From Daphnia carinata (taxonomy: Eukaryota; Arthropoda; Branchiopoda; Diplostraca; Daphniidae): 64,000 nt of DNA. Under the pieces are notes generated by a model. The model saw nothing but the letters and a program-made list of their open reading frames with translations, had not been told where the DNA came from and did not search any database. A program made the position numbers and the translations under genes. Within the stretch, counting starts at the first letter, position 1, and each line of letters starts with the position of its first letter. The stretch spans positions 6,238,679 to 6,302,678 of the forward strand of contig NC_081337.1 of the NCBI RefSeq assembly GCF_022539665.2, read 5' to 3'. Shown piece after piece: positions 51,640 to 63,125 of this stretch.

Positions 51640-54600
51640 TTACCTATACAGCTGAGGGGATTTACATCGTTATGCAGTAAGTAGATCCTTTAATGCAAGG
51701 GATTTATTTCGAAATCAGCGTGTGGGTTTTAAACGTCTCTATATTTGCCACTAGTGTCATCTATTTATTACCACCTGTTTATGTTTGCGATTTAAGAAAG
51801 GCGAAGAGTAATTTCCAACATTTATGTTGTGTGCCTAAAAAAAATCCGAAATTGGGAAGAAAAAGGGGGGATGTAACATTCCCTTTAGAGAAAGTACGCT
51901 TCTTTTTCTGGTCATCATCAACAGTTGAAAGAGGAACAGGTACAAAATGCTTCTCTTTGCGAAAAAAAAAAAAAAAAAAAAAGAAAATTCACATTCCAGT
52001 AAAACGGACAGGACAGAAAAAGGCTCCAAGAGACGATTGTGGAATTGCGGGGGGAGTCAAAACTTAAACGTTTTGAAAGGCAAAAAAGAATCCAATAAAA
52101 AAACATAAAAAAGAAGAAACGAAGCGCGCGCGCAAAAAAAAAAAAAAAAAAAAATAATAATAAAAACCTGGGCGTGCAATAAAATAAAAGAAGAAGAAGA
52201 CGCTTTTTGAGGATGAGTCGGTCGAAAAAGGCGAAGATGTAAACAAAAGATTCCCCCTCATCCGAAAAAGAAGAAGGGCTGGGCTGCCATAAAGCTCCGT
52301 GTGTGTGTGTAACGCATCTTTTTCCTACACTCTTGTATATATGTGAGGTGTAGTATGGGCTCCGACAGCGTTCTATCCTACCCCTTTGCGGATCTTGAGC
52401 CCCACCCTCAACGAATCCTCCAAGTTTCTTTTGTTCTCCATCTTTTTTGGAGTTTCACTCACTTTATTCATAGGATACGATCCCCCCCCCCTCTCTTCTT
52501 CTTCTTCTATTGAAATGTACGTACGCTCGCGAGCAGGGAGAAAAAGAAGAAGATTTCCTTTTTTTTTTCGAGTTGGCTTTCGAGGTCGTCCTTTCCCTTC
52601 GTCTTCCTTGTGTGTGAGTGTATGTGTGTGTCTGACTCGAGCTCCAAACGTAAATCTTTTCACAGATATAAATAAAGATGCTGCCCATTATTTTGGCTAG
52701 CCACACCCCACCAGAGATGTGTGTGTGTGTACCCAGCAGCTCTTGTGGACCCATAGGCCCTACGAGCGGGGCTGAATGAGCCCATGCCGTATGTGCCGCC
52801 TGTGCCGGTGTATCATTGGTTTTTATAGTCGACCTTTTACATTGTAATTCGTTTGATCTTTTGGAGTCGTCCGAGTCAAATGTCACGTTAATGTACAACA
52901 ACATCCACGGGGGAAAACGGTGCGCGTGTGTTTGTGTGTATGTGTGTGTGTGTAAAAAGGAAGAGGCGGAAATGTGAATGACGTATTGCCGAGGCCATGG
53001 CAAAAAGGTGAGGCTCGTAGCCATTTGACAGGATTGGCGGAGGCGGATGATGGAATGCGGCAAAAATTCGAAAATGGATGTCTCTCTGCAAAAGGAGTTG
53101 ATTATTCTTGCACAAGTGGATGGCGTCGATGCCATCGTTCTTCTAATATGTCGATATCTTAATGCGTTTCATATTTATGTTGCACAGACAGACATGGGTT
53201 GTATATGAACAGAGGAGAATCTTGGTCGAGGACACCAACCAACGTAGAACTGCCGCGCCCTAAAACGCGCACACCTTGGATTCTCTTCGCCCATGGGCGA
53301 GGACATCACGACATACTCATCTATAGCCGCCAGCTAAAAATCATCTCCTCCTCTCCCCCCCCCTCCTCCCAAAAAAAAAGATTAGGTAAAAACGCCCACG
53401 TCTCCTTTGCTAAAGAACAAAAAAATGCAAATACGCACAGAAATGAAACCGGTACAACATTTTTAAAAAAATTACTTACTGAAAAACAAAAACAATCTCT
53501 TTGTTATTCGTTTCAGGTTAACGTACACACAAATCAACCTCCACATCCAAGGGAAACCTTTTATTTTTTAAATTTTGATCGGTGAATTATTTTTTAAAAA
53601 AAAAACCAGAAACTCCCGCCACAGTAACACGGGACCGAACGGGGTATGTAGATAACGAAAAGGGAAGCAGCTGATGAGCAAGGAATGTATACCAAAATGT
53701 TGTTGGACCGTCTATTATATTCTACTTTAAAATGAAAAAAAAACAAAAACACATTGACCTCAATATCTTTTTCGACTCATCAACACACAGAGACGCCCTT
53801 TTAAACGTGTGGACTTTCTCTCTCTCACTTTTCTTTCCTTCTCGTTGTGTCGTCTCGTGATACAAGTCTATAAAAGAAAAATTCAAAAAAACCAACAGCG
53901 TGTGTGTCACGTGAACCAAAAGACCTGCGAGATTTGCTTTAGCTTCGTAACACGGCACACTACTATATAAATGATCATTTCTGATACGTCAGATGGCCCT
54001 ACGTCGTGAGTGGACGAACTGTCAAACAAAACAATCGATAATCCAAGTTGAAACGGATTTTTTTTTTTTTTAAGAAAAGACTTTGAAATACATTCAATGT
54101 TTATCTTCTTCTTTGTGCTTTGTGAGCCCTGGCTTGATTAAACGGTCAGTTCGAGGTATGGCTGTCAGCTTTCACTCGCTTAAAATAAAGGAACGAAAAA
54201 GATATGGTGAAATCATTGGTGTGTTTTATTTTTTATTTATTTTTTTTTTTTCGTGGTAATAAGAGGAAAAATAATCTTGGGGATTTCCAAGAAAATGGAA
54301 TCGTTAGGTATGACCTCTTCGTCTGATTTCAAATGGTGCGGTCGCTGCCTCACGGGCCAGGACACCGGTTATTATACGCACACATTCTCCGACAGACGAT
54401 CGCCTTTTTGCTATGGCGAATCATTATTGTCTTTTTTTTTTTTTCTTCCTCCTTTTAATTCTTTTCCCTTTCTACCTGTTGAAAATGTTTCTCTTAGATG
54501 TGCATTCCTCCCCCTTCACTGCCTGAGCTTTTTGGAGAAGAAAATATAAAAAAAATGCACCTTCTTCTTTCTTAAAAGACACGCCCTGGAGCCTTTTGTT

Positions 54601-55138
54601 AACCATTTTGACCGTTTGTCTATACGTAACATCACGTCGTTGAAAAAGAAGCGACTCTCTTTCCTCTTTTTTTTTTTGTTCTGTTTGTAAACCTAAAATT
54701 TTTATTTAACTTGCACGCCAAATTCATCTGAGTTGAAAGCTAAGAAGACGGACACCTGGAGCCAATCTGCCAACTGGAAGGGCGTTGCTGACAAAAAACA
54801 ATAAATACAAAATGAAACGTGACGTGTAAGAAAGCTTTTCATCAGTTCCAGAGATGAACTCGTTTGAGGAAATCTATTTATTTGTTTTTATGTCGACAAT
54901 AAATGGTGCTCTTAATAGGAGCTGAAAATAAAAACAAAACAAAAAAACAAGATGGGTCAGCAAATGATTATTATAGCCTTAAGGATGGTACAATAACCCG
55001 ACGTTTAATCAAAACTTTGAAGATCAATTTGGGCACTGTCATAATTGTCTTTTTTATGAGGACGCTGAAAAACGTTTTGCTGATTCGCAGCGAAATGTAA
55101 TTTGACAGTTGAATGATTGGCAGTACCATCGGTTAAAA

Positions 55139-55154
55139 ACACACACACACACAC
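55139..55154. repeat. (AC)n microsatellite
   Basis: Eight AC units, about ten bases upstream of a TATATAAAAGG motif. Confidence 0.9.
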
Positions 55155-55163
55155 AAAATAAGG

Positions 55164-55173
55164 TATATAAAAG
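55164..55173 (+). promoter_or_regulatory. TATA-box-like motif TATATAAAAG
   Basis: GGTATATAAAAGGTG matches the TATA consensus well. A transcript would start near 55200. No recognised gene follows; the downstream frame to 55587 lacks an ATG start near its beginning and contains homopolymer-coded residues. Weak evidence for a real promoter. Confidence 0.25.
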
Positions 55174-55225
55174 GTGAAGGTTTTCATATCAAATAGGAAC
55201 GACAAAAGACACGAAAGACGATCCG

Positions 55226-55238
55226 CCCCCCCCCCCCC
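55226..55238. repeat. poly-C tract, 13 nt
   Basis: An uninterrupted run of 13 C directly after CCG, one of several C/G runs in the last 15 kb. Confidence 0.9.
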
Positions 55239-55674
55239 ACTTGTCCGCTCACGTTGGCCTTCTGAAGCACAAACGGGATGGAACCCCCTCCCACCCGTTG
55301 AGCAACACTCACGATTGATTGGCTTCTCTCTTTTTCTTCTTCTTGACGCTGATCTGTTGGACTCTCGCCTTACAGAAAAATTAAGAAATGCTGCAAAACA
55401 GAATCATTTTCTTAGCCCAACTTTTCTTTTTCACGATTCGCAGCAGCCGATCCAAAAAAAAAAAAAAATTCTGCCTTTTTTCTTTAAAACTTTAACCTTT
55501 TCTGGGAATAAGATAAATCCACCGTTTAGCGTGTTTTTTTTTGTTTTTTTTACTTTTTGTTCGAATATAAATAGTACCTTCGTGTGAGCCAATGGAGATA
55601 TAGTCAGGTGGGGGGGCCAGCAGACTCAAGAAAAAAAAAAGAACGTTTAAATAAATATCTAAAGTTTTCTTTTT

Positions 55675-55692
55675 AAATAAATAAATAAATAA
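55675..55692. repeat. (AAAT)n microsatellite
   Basis: Four and a half AAAT units followed by AAGTAGGG. Confidence 0.85.
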
Positions 55693-58439
55693 GTAGGGAA
55701 CAAAAAGGCGCGTCAGCAGCATCGTATATGATTTGGCCATCGTGTGTATGTACGTTCTATAGAACTGATAGTATTCTTTTTTTTTTCGAAAGAAAAAAAA
55801 AATAAAGCGCACCCTGCGGGCAATTTCGAATCGCAGGAAGTAACAGATGACTTGCAGAGGTTCCCTTCCCACCACTCCCGTCTTTATTATTATATAATAA
55901 TGTTTTTTTTTTTTTTAATATATAAATGTATAACTATTTTTCCCTCGTCTGACTTCCCTTCCAGTGCGGACTTCAGGCTGTAGCCTGTAGTAAAAATAAA
56001 AAAGAGGGAAAAAAACAAAACATAGTGGGGCGCAATCAGCGGTTGAAATTCAAACGAGTAGAGTCACAAAGAGAGTAGACATTAAAAGAAAAGAATCGTC
56101 CGCGTTCTTTATTACAGGTATGTATACATAATAGGAGTAGGGACGTCGAATCCGAAAAGGTGTGGCCATCCACATGCGCAAAAAGGAACTCCAGGTTTTC
56201 TTGGACGCCTATCATTATTATGTGGCGCCATTTTTTTTTTTTTTTTTCTTCTCTTCTTTTTCCTTCATCGTTTCTTGGTATCGTCTAAGTCATTCCCGCT
56301 TGTATTGCAGTGTCTCTCTTCTATGCAGGGGGAATTTTTGTGCTATAGCCTTTTTAGCGAGTCGGTTTTGAACCCAACCGCCATCCGCCGTCTTCCCTTT
56401 TTTTTTTTTACGATTACCTGGAACATAAAAAAAAAAGAAAAGAAGAAGAAAAAAGAATGAAATAGGAAAAGAAGAAAAAAAAAAAAGGCTAATTCACCAA
56501 TTATTGTTTCAATAAGGAGAAGCTCGTGGCCTTGCGCGTCACGGGGGGCATAAACTTCAAACAATCAAATATTCATTGTTTTTGTTTTTGCTTTTAATTT
56601 TAGCCGTCGAGTGATAGTTCTCGGTACGACACATTATGTCAAATCTAAGAACAACGTAACATCGCATTCGGCTAACTATACACGGATGCTATTTTCAAAA
56701 AGGCTTTAGGCAATTGTTTTACGACCCTTTCCTTCAGCGTGAACACGTGGACAGAGGGGGAGGAAAGGCGATCAAGAGAGAGAAAAAAAAATTTACATAT
56801 TTTATGTTTTTTAACCCTCGTCTGGCCTTACCACACCCAGACTCTCCACCCAAATTTTTCAGTATATATCAGCCAGGGGGAAGGACTAGAAATATATTTT
56901 TTTAACCCTTAAACTAACTGGCACATATCTAACCTACCCTTTGTTTTTTCTTTTGTTTCGGAATCCTTCACCCTGCCCACCTTTTAAAAAAAATATATAA
57001 TTGTTTTATTCTATATGACAGAAACGAAATCTATTTTTTTTTTTTTTCTAACGAGAGAATACACACGGTAATTACAGCCAGAAAAGGTCAAAACCTCGTG
57101 TGAATCGCTTCTTAAAATTCCGGATTGTAATAGATCGAACGTACGCGTTTGTGACACGCAGCAGTTCGACGCCACCAATCTAATGAGATTAAGAACAAAT
57201 ATTTCTGGTTTGTTTACGTATATTCTCGGGATTTTTTAAACAGACAGGCGGACATTTAAAAAAAAAAAAAAAGGAGACGAAGAATGATTTTCTATTGAAT
57301 GGAGGTGGTCAATCCGGATTGATTACTCGGACGGTTTTGATTGGACACGGATCGAGATGCTAAGATGGACGAGGAGCCGTTTAAATATTTCTTTTCCAGC
57401 CTCATTAACGCAAACGACATATCAGAGTATCACGTTTTTTTTTTTTTTTTAGATTTTAGTTCATCAAGAATGTCAACTCGTTTTTTAATTCGTTTTCCTT
57501 AATAACGTGGGATTCATTTTTTTTTTTTGCTGTAATTTTTCAAAGAACATACACACACACACACGAACGTGAATTGAAATTGAAAATGTTTTTTTTTTTC
57601 TGTTCTCTTATAGATTCGGTTGATGACCGATTGACATCCAACAATCAGAGTCAAAACAGTTATTGGATCAGTTCCCAAAAACCGAGAAACGGTTCCGACT
57701 TTCCCCGTTTTATTTACAGCCTTTTCAATGCGAAAGAATGTGTAACGTATGATGAATGGTTGCACACAAAAACATCAAACAAAAATCGTACGAGAAAACA
57801 AGCAAACAAACATCAACAAAACTTCGAGCGAGTGAACAACGCAATTTATCTTCTCCATTTCCTTTTTGCCTGCATGTGTGCGTGCAAGAGAGTAAAAGGG
57901 TACGCCCACTTTTCGTCTGCTAGGCTTTTTCTTTTTGCTCTACAGGTCTCCCCCCCCCCTCCCTCCGGTCCCGCCCTTTTCTATCGTCCCATTGCAGTCG
58001 ACTTTTGAATTTTCTCAGTCGCTCTTGTGCCTTGTGTTAGGTCGGACGTGCCTTTTTTTTATATTGTGATTGTTCATTTTTTTTTTGTTTGGTGTTCCTT
58101 TGTACTTCCGTTAGTGTGTTTTTTGTTGTTGATGTCGGCATTGACTTGTTTTCGCCAAAACAAGAATAAAAACTTTTCCCTGTTGGCGAATTTCATCGAG
58201 TTTGACTTTGATCTTGGAATTTTAGAGGGACACACACACACACGAGAATAACGATCAGTTACCACAACGACAGCTGTGAGCCGTGAACAAGTGTTGTTTC
58301 TTCTTCTCCTTTTTTTTTTTGTGTTTGGTCGTGTATGTGTTGTTGTTGTGTGTGTACGCGTGTATGTGATATTGCAGTTTAGCGTTTGGCTTTCGGTGGG
58401 TGCGTCACCATTTTTTGCCTCGTGGTCGCAAGTTTACAC

Positions 58440-58745
58440 GTCCCCCTCGTGTACGTGTGTGTGTCTGTGCAGTGGCGGCCATTGGAGCTAACAAGTGTTG
58501 ATGTTTCGCGGGCTGCCATGACACGAGGATTCGACAGCCAAGTCAAGTGTCGGACCGATTAGAACGTGGAAACATTCCGCGGGCACACGTGGACACGCGA
58601 GACCAAGTGTTTTTTTTTTCAATCTCTCGATGAGCAACTGTTCGATCATCAAGACTCTGTGCCTAACATACTGCCATTTGAACAGTGGACCTCGTGCAAT
58701 TGTCTTTTCATCATCACTACACCGCCTACATGGTTTACCTGGTAA
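58440..58745. promoter_or_regulatory. GC-richer, non-repetitive island (possible promoter or 5' exon)
   Basis: About 300 bases of balanced, CpG-containing, complex sequence sit among homopolymers and TG repeats. The block starts near a GTGTCTGTGCAG acceptor-like string and ends close to a TACCTG|GTAATA donor-like string. The minus strand is open for 91 codons (58763-58488), but no family is recognised. It may be a 5' untranslated exon or promoter of a gene continuing past the window. Low confidence. Confidence 0.2.
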
Positions 58746-60080
58746 TATACCGCTTTTTTTCACTTGACTTTATCTCTTCATTTCACTAGGAAATGTTGAT
58801 GTTAGCTTTTCGTATCTTTGAGAAATTTTTTGTGTTTTGCCCACTTTGAAATTGTCCTTGAGCGAACAACACGTGGTGTGGTCTCGGGGCCGCGAAATGC
58901 TTCCACGATTGAAAACTGCCTCTGCGTGTTTTCCATCAAAATGGCCGACTGTCGTCTTTTCGACAAATATTTTGTTCCATTTTTTTCTGCTCCCTCCCGT
59001 CGTTTTTTTTTTTTTTTTGTTTTGGTTATCTCCCGTTACGCTGACTGACTTGCACTCAGCCCCTCCTTTCGCCGTAATTTATGGTGTCAAAATTTTAGCC
59101 ATTCGCATTGAGGTTTTTTTTTTCTTTTTCATTTTTGAATAATAATTTTTTGTTATTTTCGAATTCAAACCTTCAAGGCTTTTCGTGATGCTTCGAAATA
59201 GAAAAAAAAAAGGCAAACGCAATCATTTTTCGTTCCATGTCCGCAGGAAGGAATCATTGATGGGATTAGTCGATCAAGCGGTGGGCGTGTCGGGGTTCAG
59301 TACACATAAGAGCATTGAACGCGCCAAGTTGAAACAAACAAACTCGAAAAACATGAAAGTCGAAACAAAACAAAAAAAAAAGACGAAAACGAGAAAGAAA
59401 AAAAAAGGTGGGGTCCGATTGCACCGGGATTGTTGTATCTTTTCGGGACACACACACACACGAAAATATAGAGTTCGAAAGACTCTGTGTAATGTTGTGT
59501 GGCTACACGTGCATCACGCACGCACACACACACACACAAAAAAAAAGAAAAAAAAATGAACGATATAAGAGAACGAAGAAGGTTGACGGCCTCGGTCCCA
59601 TCTCCTCCCATTCTGATTTTTTGTTTTTCCCGCTCATTATTGACTTTTTTCTTTTCAAAATATCGAGATGGCGTTTGTAAATGCCGCTGTTTGCGTACTT
59701 TAGCCAAATTAAAAAGGAGAGCTCGGGGACGGAACGATGTCTAAGTGATTGGTGTTTCGATTCTTCGGAATTCAATTGCGCGTGTGACATTGGAGAACAT
59801 GTCGGATTGATTGCTTGTTGCCATGCGTGAGAAATCCATGGCTCTGATTTTTCTTTTAAAATTCACTAAAAAAAAAAGAAGCGTCGTCTTCCTCTTTCGA
59901 ATGGCTAGAAAACAAAACAAAAAATGTAAATTGCGGAACACTGGATATATTTGTGCGGCGGATAGGGGGGGCTCGATTGTCGATCCTTACAACAAAGGGC
60001 GTTTTTCTCATTGATGTGTGTTAAAGTTTATCTTTGTAACATGGCCGACGGCCAACCAAGCCCACTATGTTGTTTTCTCT

Positions 60081-60093
60081 CCCCCCCCCCCCC
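60081..60093. repeat. poly-C tract, 13 nt
   Basis: An uninterrupted run of 13 C after TTTTCTCT. Confidence 0.9.
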
Positions 60094-60467
60094 ATCTTCT
60101 GAAAACTGAAATGAAATTATAGAAGAAAAAAAAAATTTATAGTTTGGCTTTGGTAGAGAGAGAGAAGAAAAAAAACGTCTTCGGATGCGGGAGTCTCCCC
60201 TCCCTTTTTTTTTTGTGTGTGTGGACCTCTTTCATCCCTCTGCTTTCATTCCTCGACTTGTAGTCTGGCCCTTTTTTTTTTCTTTTTACCCTCCCTTGCA
60301 TTACAATTTTCTCTTATAAAAAAAAAAAAGAAAATTTGGATGTGAATTTTTTTTAGGAAGAGAGGGAGGCACAAAAACCTCCTCTTTCCTGACCAAAAAA
60401 AGAGAAAAACATTTTCCCCCCTCTCTCTCACATAAGGTTGAAATTCCACCTTAACTTGTTCGTACCC

Positions 60468-60491
60468 TTTTTTTTTTTTTTTTTTTTTTTT
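60468..60491. repeat. poly-T tract, 24 nt
   Basis: An uninterrupted run of 24 T followed by a G/T-rich stretch (GTGGGTGTGGGGTGAGG). Confidence 0.9.
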
Positions 60492-60777
60492 GTGGGTGTG
60501 GGGTGAGGCCCCATTCGCCCTCTAGGTAGGGATACGTGTAGACGTTCACCTGTGTGCACACCACGCAGGTAGACGTGGATCGGGAGGGAGGAGGGGGGGG
60601 TTAAAAAAGAAAATGAAACGACCTCTATATATCGCCCCCTTCGGCTGAGAATGACCTACGCTGCCTCTGAAAAAAGAAAGAGAGAGAGAGAAATGGACAC
60701 GAAATGTATATAAACTAAATATCCCATTCTTTCCTACCCTTAGCACCATCTTTTTCTTTTCTCTACGTCGGGTGTAA

Positions 60778-60792
60778 CCCCCCCCCCCCCCC
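60778..60792. repeat. poly-C tract, 15 nt
   Basis: An uninterrupted run of 15 C, followed by two CCCCACCTG-type motifs (about 60795 and 60822). Confidence 0.9.
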
Positions 60793-60947
60793 GTACCCCA
60801 CCTGAAAAAAACCACTCCCATACCCCACCTGCTGTCATCTATAATGACTTCCACGGTTCCGTGTTGCTGGAACTAGTGGCAGATAAATGTAGAGAAAAAA
60901 AAAATCGTATCGTCGGGGGCTACACAATATAATCAGGTCGCCAAGTA

Positions 60948-60970
60948 TGTGTGTGTGTGTGTGTGTGTGT
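60948..60970. repeat. (TG)n microsatellite
   Basis: Eleven and a half perfect TG units, followed by ATGTGATAGC and, about 20 nt on, a short CA stretch that could pair with it. Confidence 0.9.
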
Positions 60971-61815
60971 ATGTGATAGCTGCTATACACACACAGATAC
61001 ACTCTACATGAGCCAGCCCGAGAAAAACAATTAAAGCGGACGAACAAGAAGAAGAAGAAGAAGAACATCAACTTTTTTTTTTCTTCTTTTGATGGCTCTT
61101 TCTTTTCTTCTGAAATTCTCTTCTTTTTTTTTGTTGTCTGTGTTATTTCGGAAAGAGGAGGAAGGGGGGATTTTTTCCGTATTTTTTATGACGTCGAATG
61201 AGATGCAAACGAGGTTTAACAAGTCCGTTGGACCCATCAGTGAAAAAGAAGGACGCGCCATGGTGCACCAGCGACACCCAATGACAATGCCCCTGATTAT
61301 ACGTTTGCGAGCACCTCTTGTCTTCTTTTCTTAATGGGATTCATAAAAAAAAAAATATCAACGGAGAAAAAGGAAATAAAATTAGACAACAACCAAAAAA
61401 AAAAAAGTCAAGACACAACCAGACCACTCGGAGAATTCTTTGATTCTTCTTTTTGTTCTTCTTCGTTTTTTTTTTTATTTTAATATTTTTATTTCCCTTT
61501 TTTCTTTAACTATCAGCAAAGGCGATAGAGTCCATAGGCAAAAGAATACAGTGGCCAAGTAGGACAAAAAAAAAAGGGGGAGGGGAGTTCTTTAAAGTTA
61601 AACAAAGAAAAGAAAAAAAATTACAAGATATATACATAAAAAAAAAAAAAAAAAAATACATTCCGTACGTTTTAAAGCAATCAGGGAATTTGGGTGTGTA
61701 GTGGTACATTTTATCGCAGGCAGTGGATACACATTTCTCTTGTTCTGGCCTCCTGTCAAGAGCCAACTTTATTTTTTTGTTAGGAGGGGCAGTATGGAGT
61801 CGAGGTTTTTTCTTT

Positions 61816-61838
61816 TGTGTGTGTGTGTGTGTGTGTGT
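61816..61838. repeat. (TG)n microsatellite
   Basis: About eleven and a half perfect TG units following TTTTTTCTTT. Confidence 0.9.
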
Positions 61839-62838
61839 AGACAACAAGTCTAGTCGCAAAGTCGGTAGGCGAGGTCCGTATGTGAGCTATTTCCGCAACC
61901 AGCCCCCCTCTTTTTTGACCCCCTATTTTCAAACGAAAAAAAAAAAAAATGAAACTAAAAACAAAACGGGAACCTGTCGAGAATTGTATAATCTATTTGA
62001 CTCAGATCTTCGTGATTTCCAGAAAGATCCCTCAAGTTTTTCATTTTGACCTTTGTGTTACCTCTATAGGTGTCTTCTTTTAAACAAAAAGAAATGTGTT
62101 TGCTCGTAAGATAACCTTGCCCACCCTGAATAGTCCCCTTTTTTTTTTAAACCCTCATCTATCCGTATAATGTTATGTCCCACGTCGTTGGTTAAGTGCA
62201 GTTACAAGTCAACGTCAAGTCTAGAGACAAACAAAAGAAAACAAAATGTTACATTTAACAAGGTTGATGTGTCGTAGTAATCCCTACATTTCTGCCTGAC
62301 TTTTCGATATACAAAAAACATATCGTTATTTATTTATTTATTATTTTTTTTTGTATTTTCCCTCGTCATCTTTTCTCGTTTTGGCGAGGGAGCAGGTAAC
62401 AGGTGGGCGTTGCCCCGGGGTTTCTGACCCGATTGGGTTACGGATAGTCAGGGTGCCCTGTCTGCTGTCGGTGTAAATGATTTGATATCCTTAATGGCAC
62501 ATCGTGGAAGATGAATCCTTAGATTGTTGTTGTTTTGGCGATGACGGCAACGTCCCCCGTCATATGCGCTTGTTAAGTAGGGGAGTGGGTAGTGAAATCG
62601 CAATGATTCCTTATCTTTTTTAAAAAAATCTTGTGTCTCTTTGTTCTTTTTCAAACCGTCACGAGCGTCAGTTTCTCCCGTTTGATGAACTACGACAACG
62701 GACATCAAACTAGAAATTTCGAAGAAAAAAAAATGGGCGAATAAGAATATAAGATTTGTTGTTGTTGTTGATGTTGTCATTCCCGTTGTTGTTCTTTTTT
62801 GTCCTCCTGGAAAACAAAATTGTTGAGCCTTTTATGGA

Positions 62839-62855
62839 GGGGGGGGGGGGGGGGG
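62839..62855. repeat. poly-G tract, 17 nt
   Basis: An uninterrupted run of 17 G on the plus strand, preceded by TGGA. It is the longest G/C homopolymer in the window and could form a G-quadruplex. Confidence 0.9.
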
Positions 62856-63074
62856 ACTTCATCGTCAAAAGGGTCAAGCAACCCGGACATGTTAGGCAAT
62901 AACTCACTGGAGCGCGTCACGACGATGAGAAAACTTGCACGGCACGCGGTTCACGGGAAACAATAACAAAAAGACGAGAGCAAGATGTCAGCGAAGAGCT
63001 CGTCTTGTTCGACATTCGTTGAATATCACGTCGATTGCGCCACGTAGAAAGATGGTGGCGTTTTCGTTTTGCTT

Positions 63075-63092
63075 AAAAAAAAAAAAAAAAAA

Positions 63093-63123
<31 letters not shown>
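63075..63123. repeat. paired poly-A tracts, 18 and 28 nt
   Basis: Two A runs (63075-63092 and 63096-63123) are separated only by TGT. The second, at 28 nt, is the longest homopolymer in the window. Confidence 0.9.

Positions 63124-63125
<2 letters not shown>

Noticed and set aside
57574-58008. 144-codon plus-strand open frame
   Set aside because: It begins in a poly-T run, crosses C-runs and repeat-like sequence, and shows no domain. It is best explained as chance.
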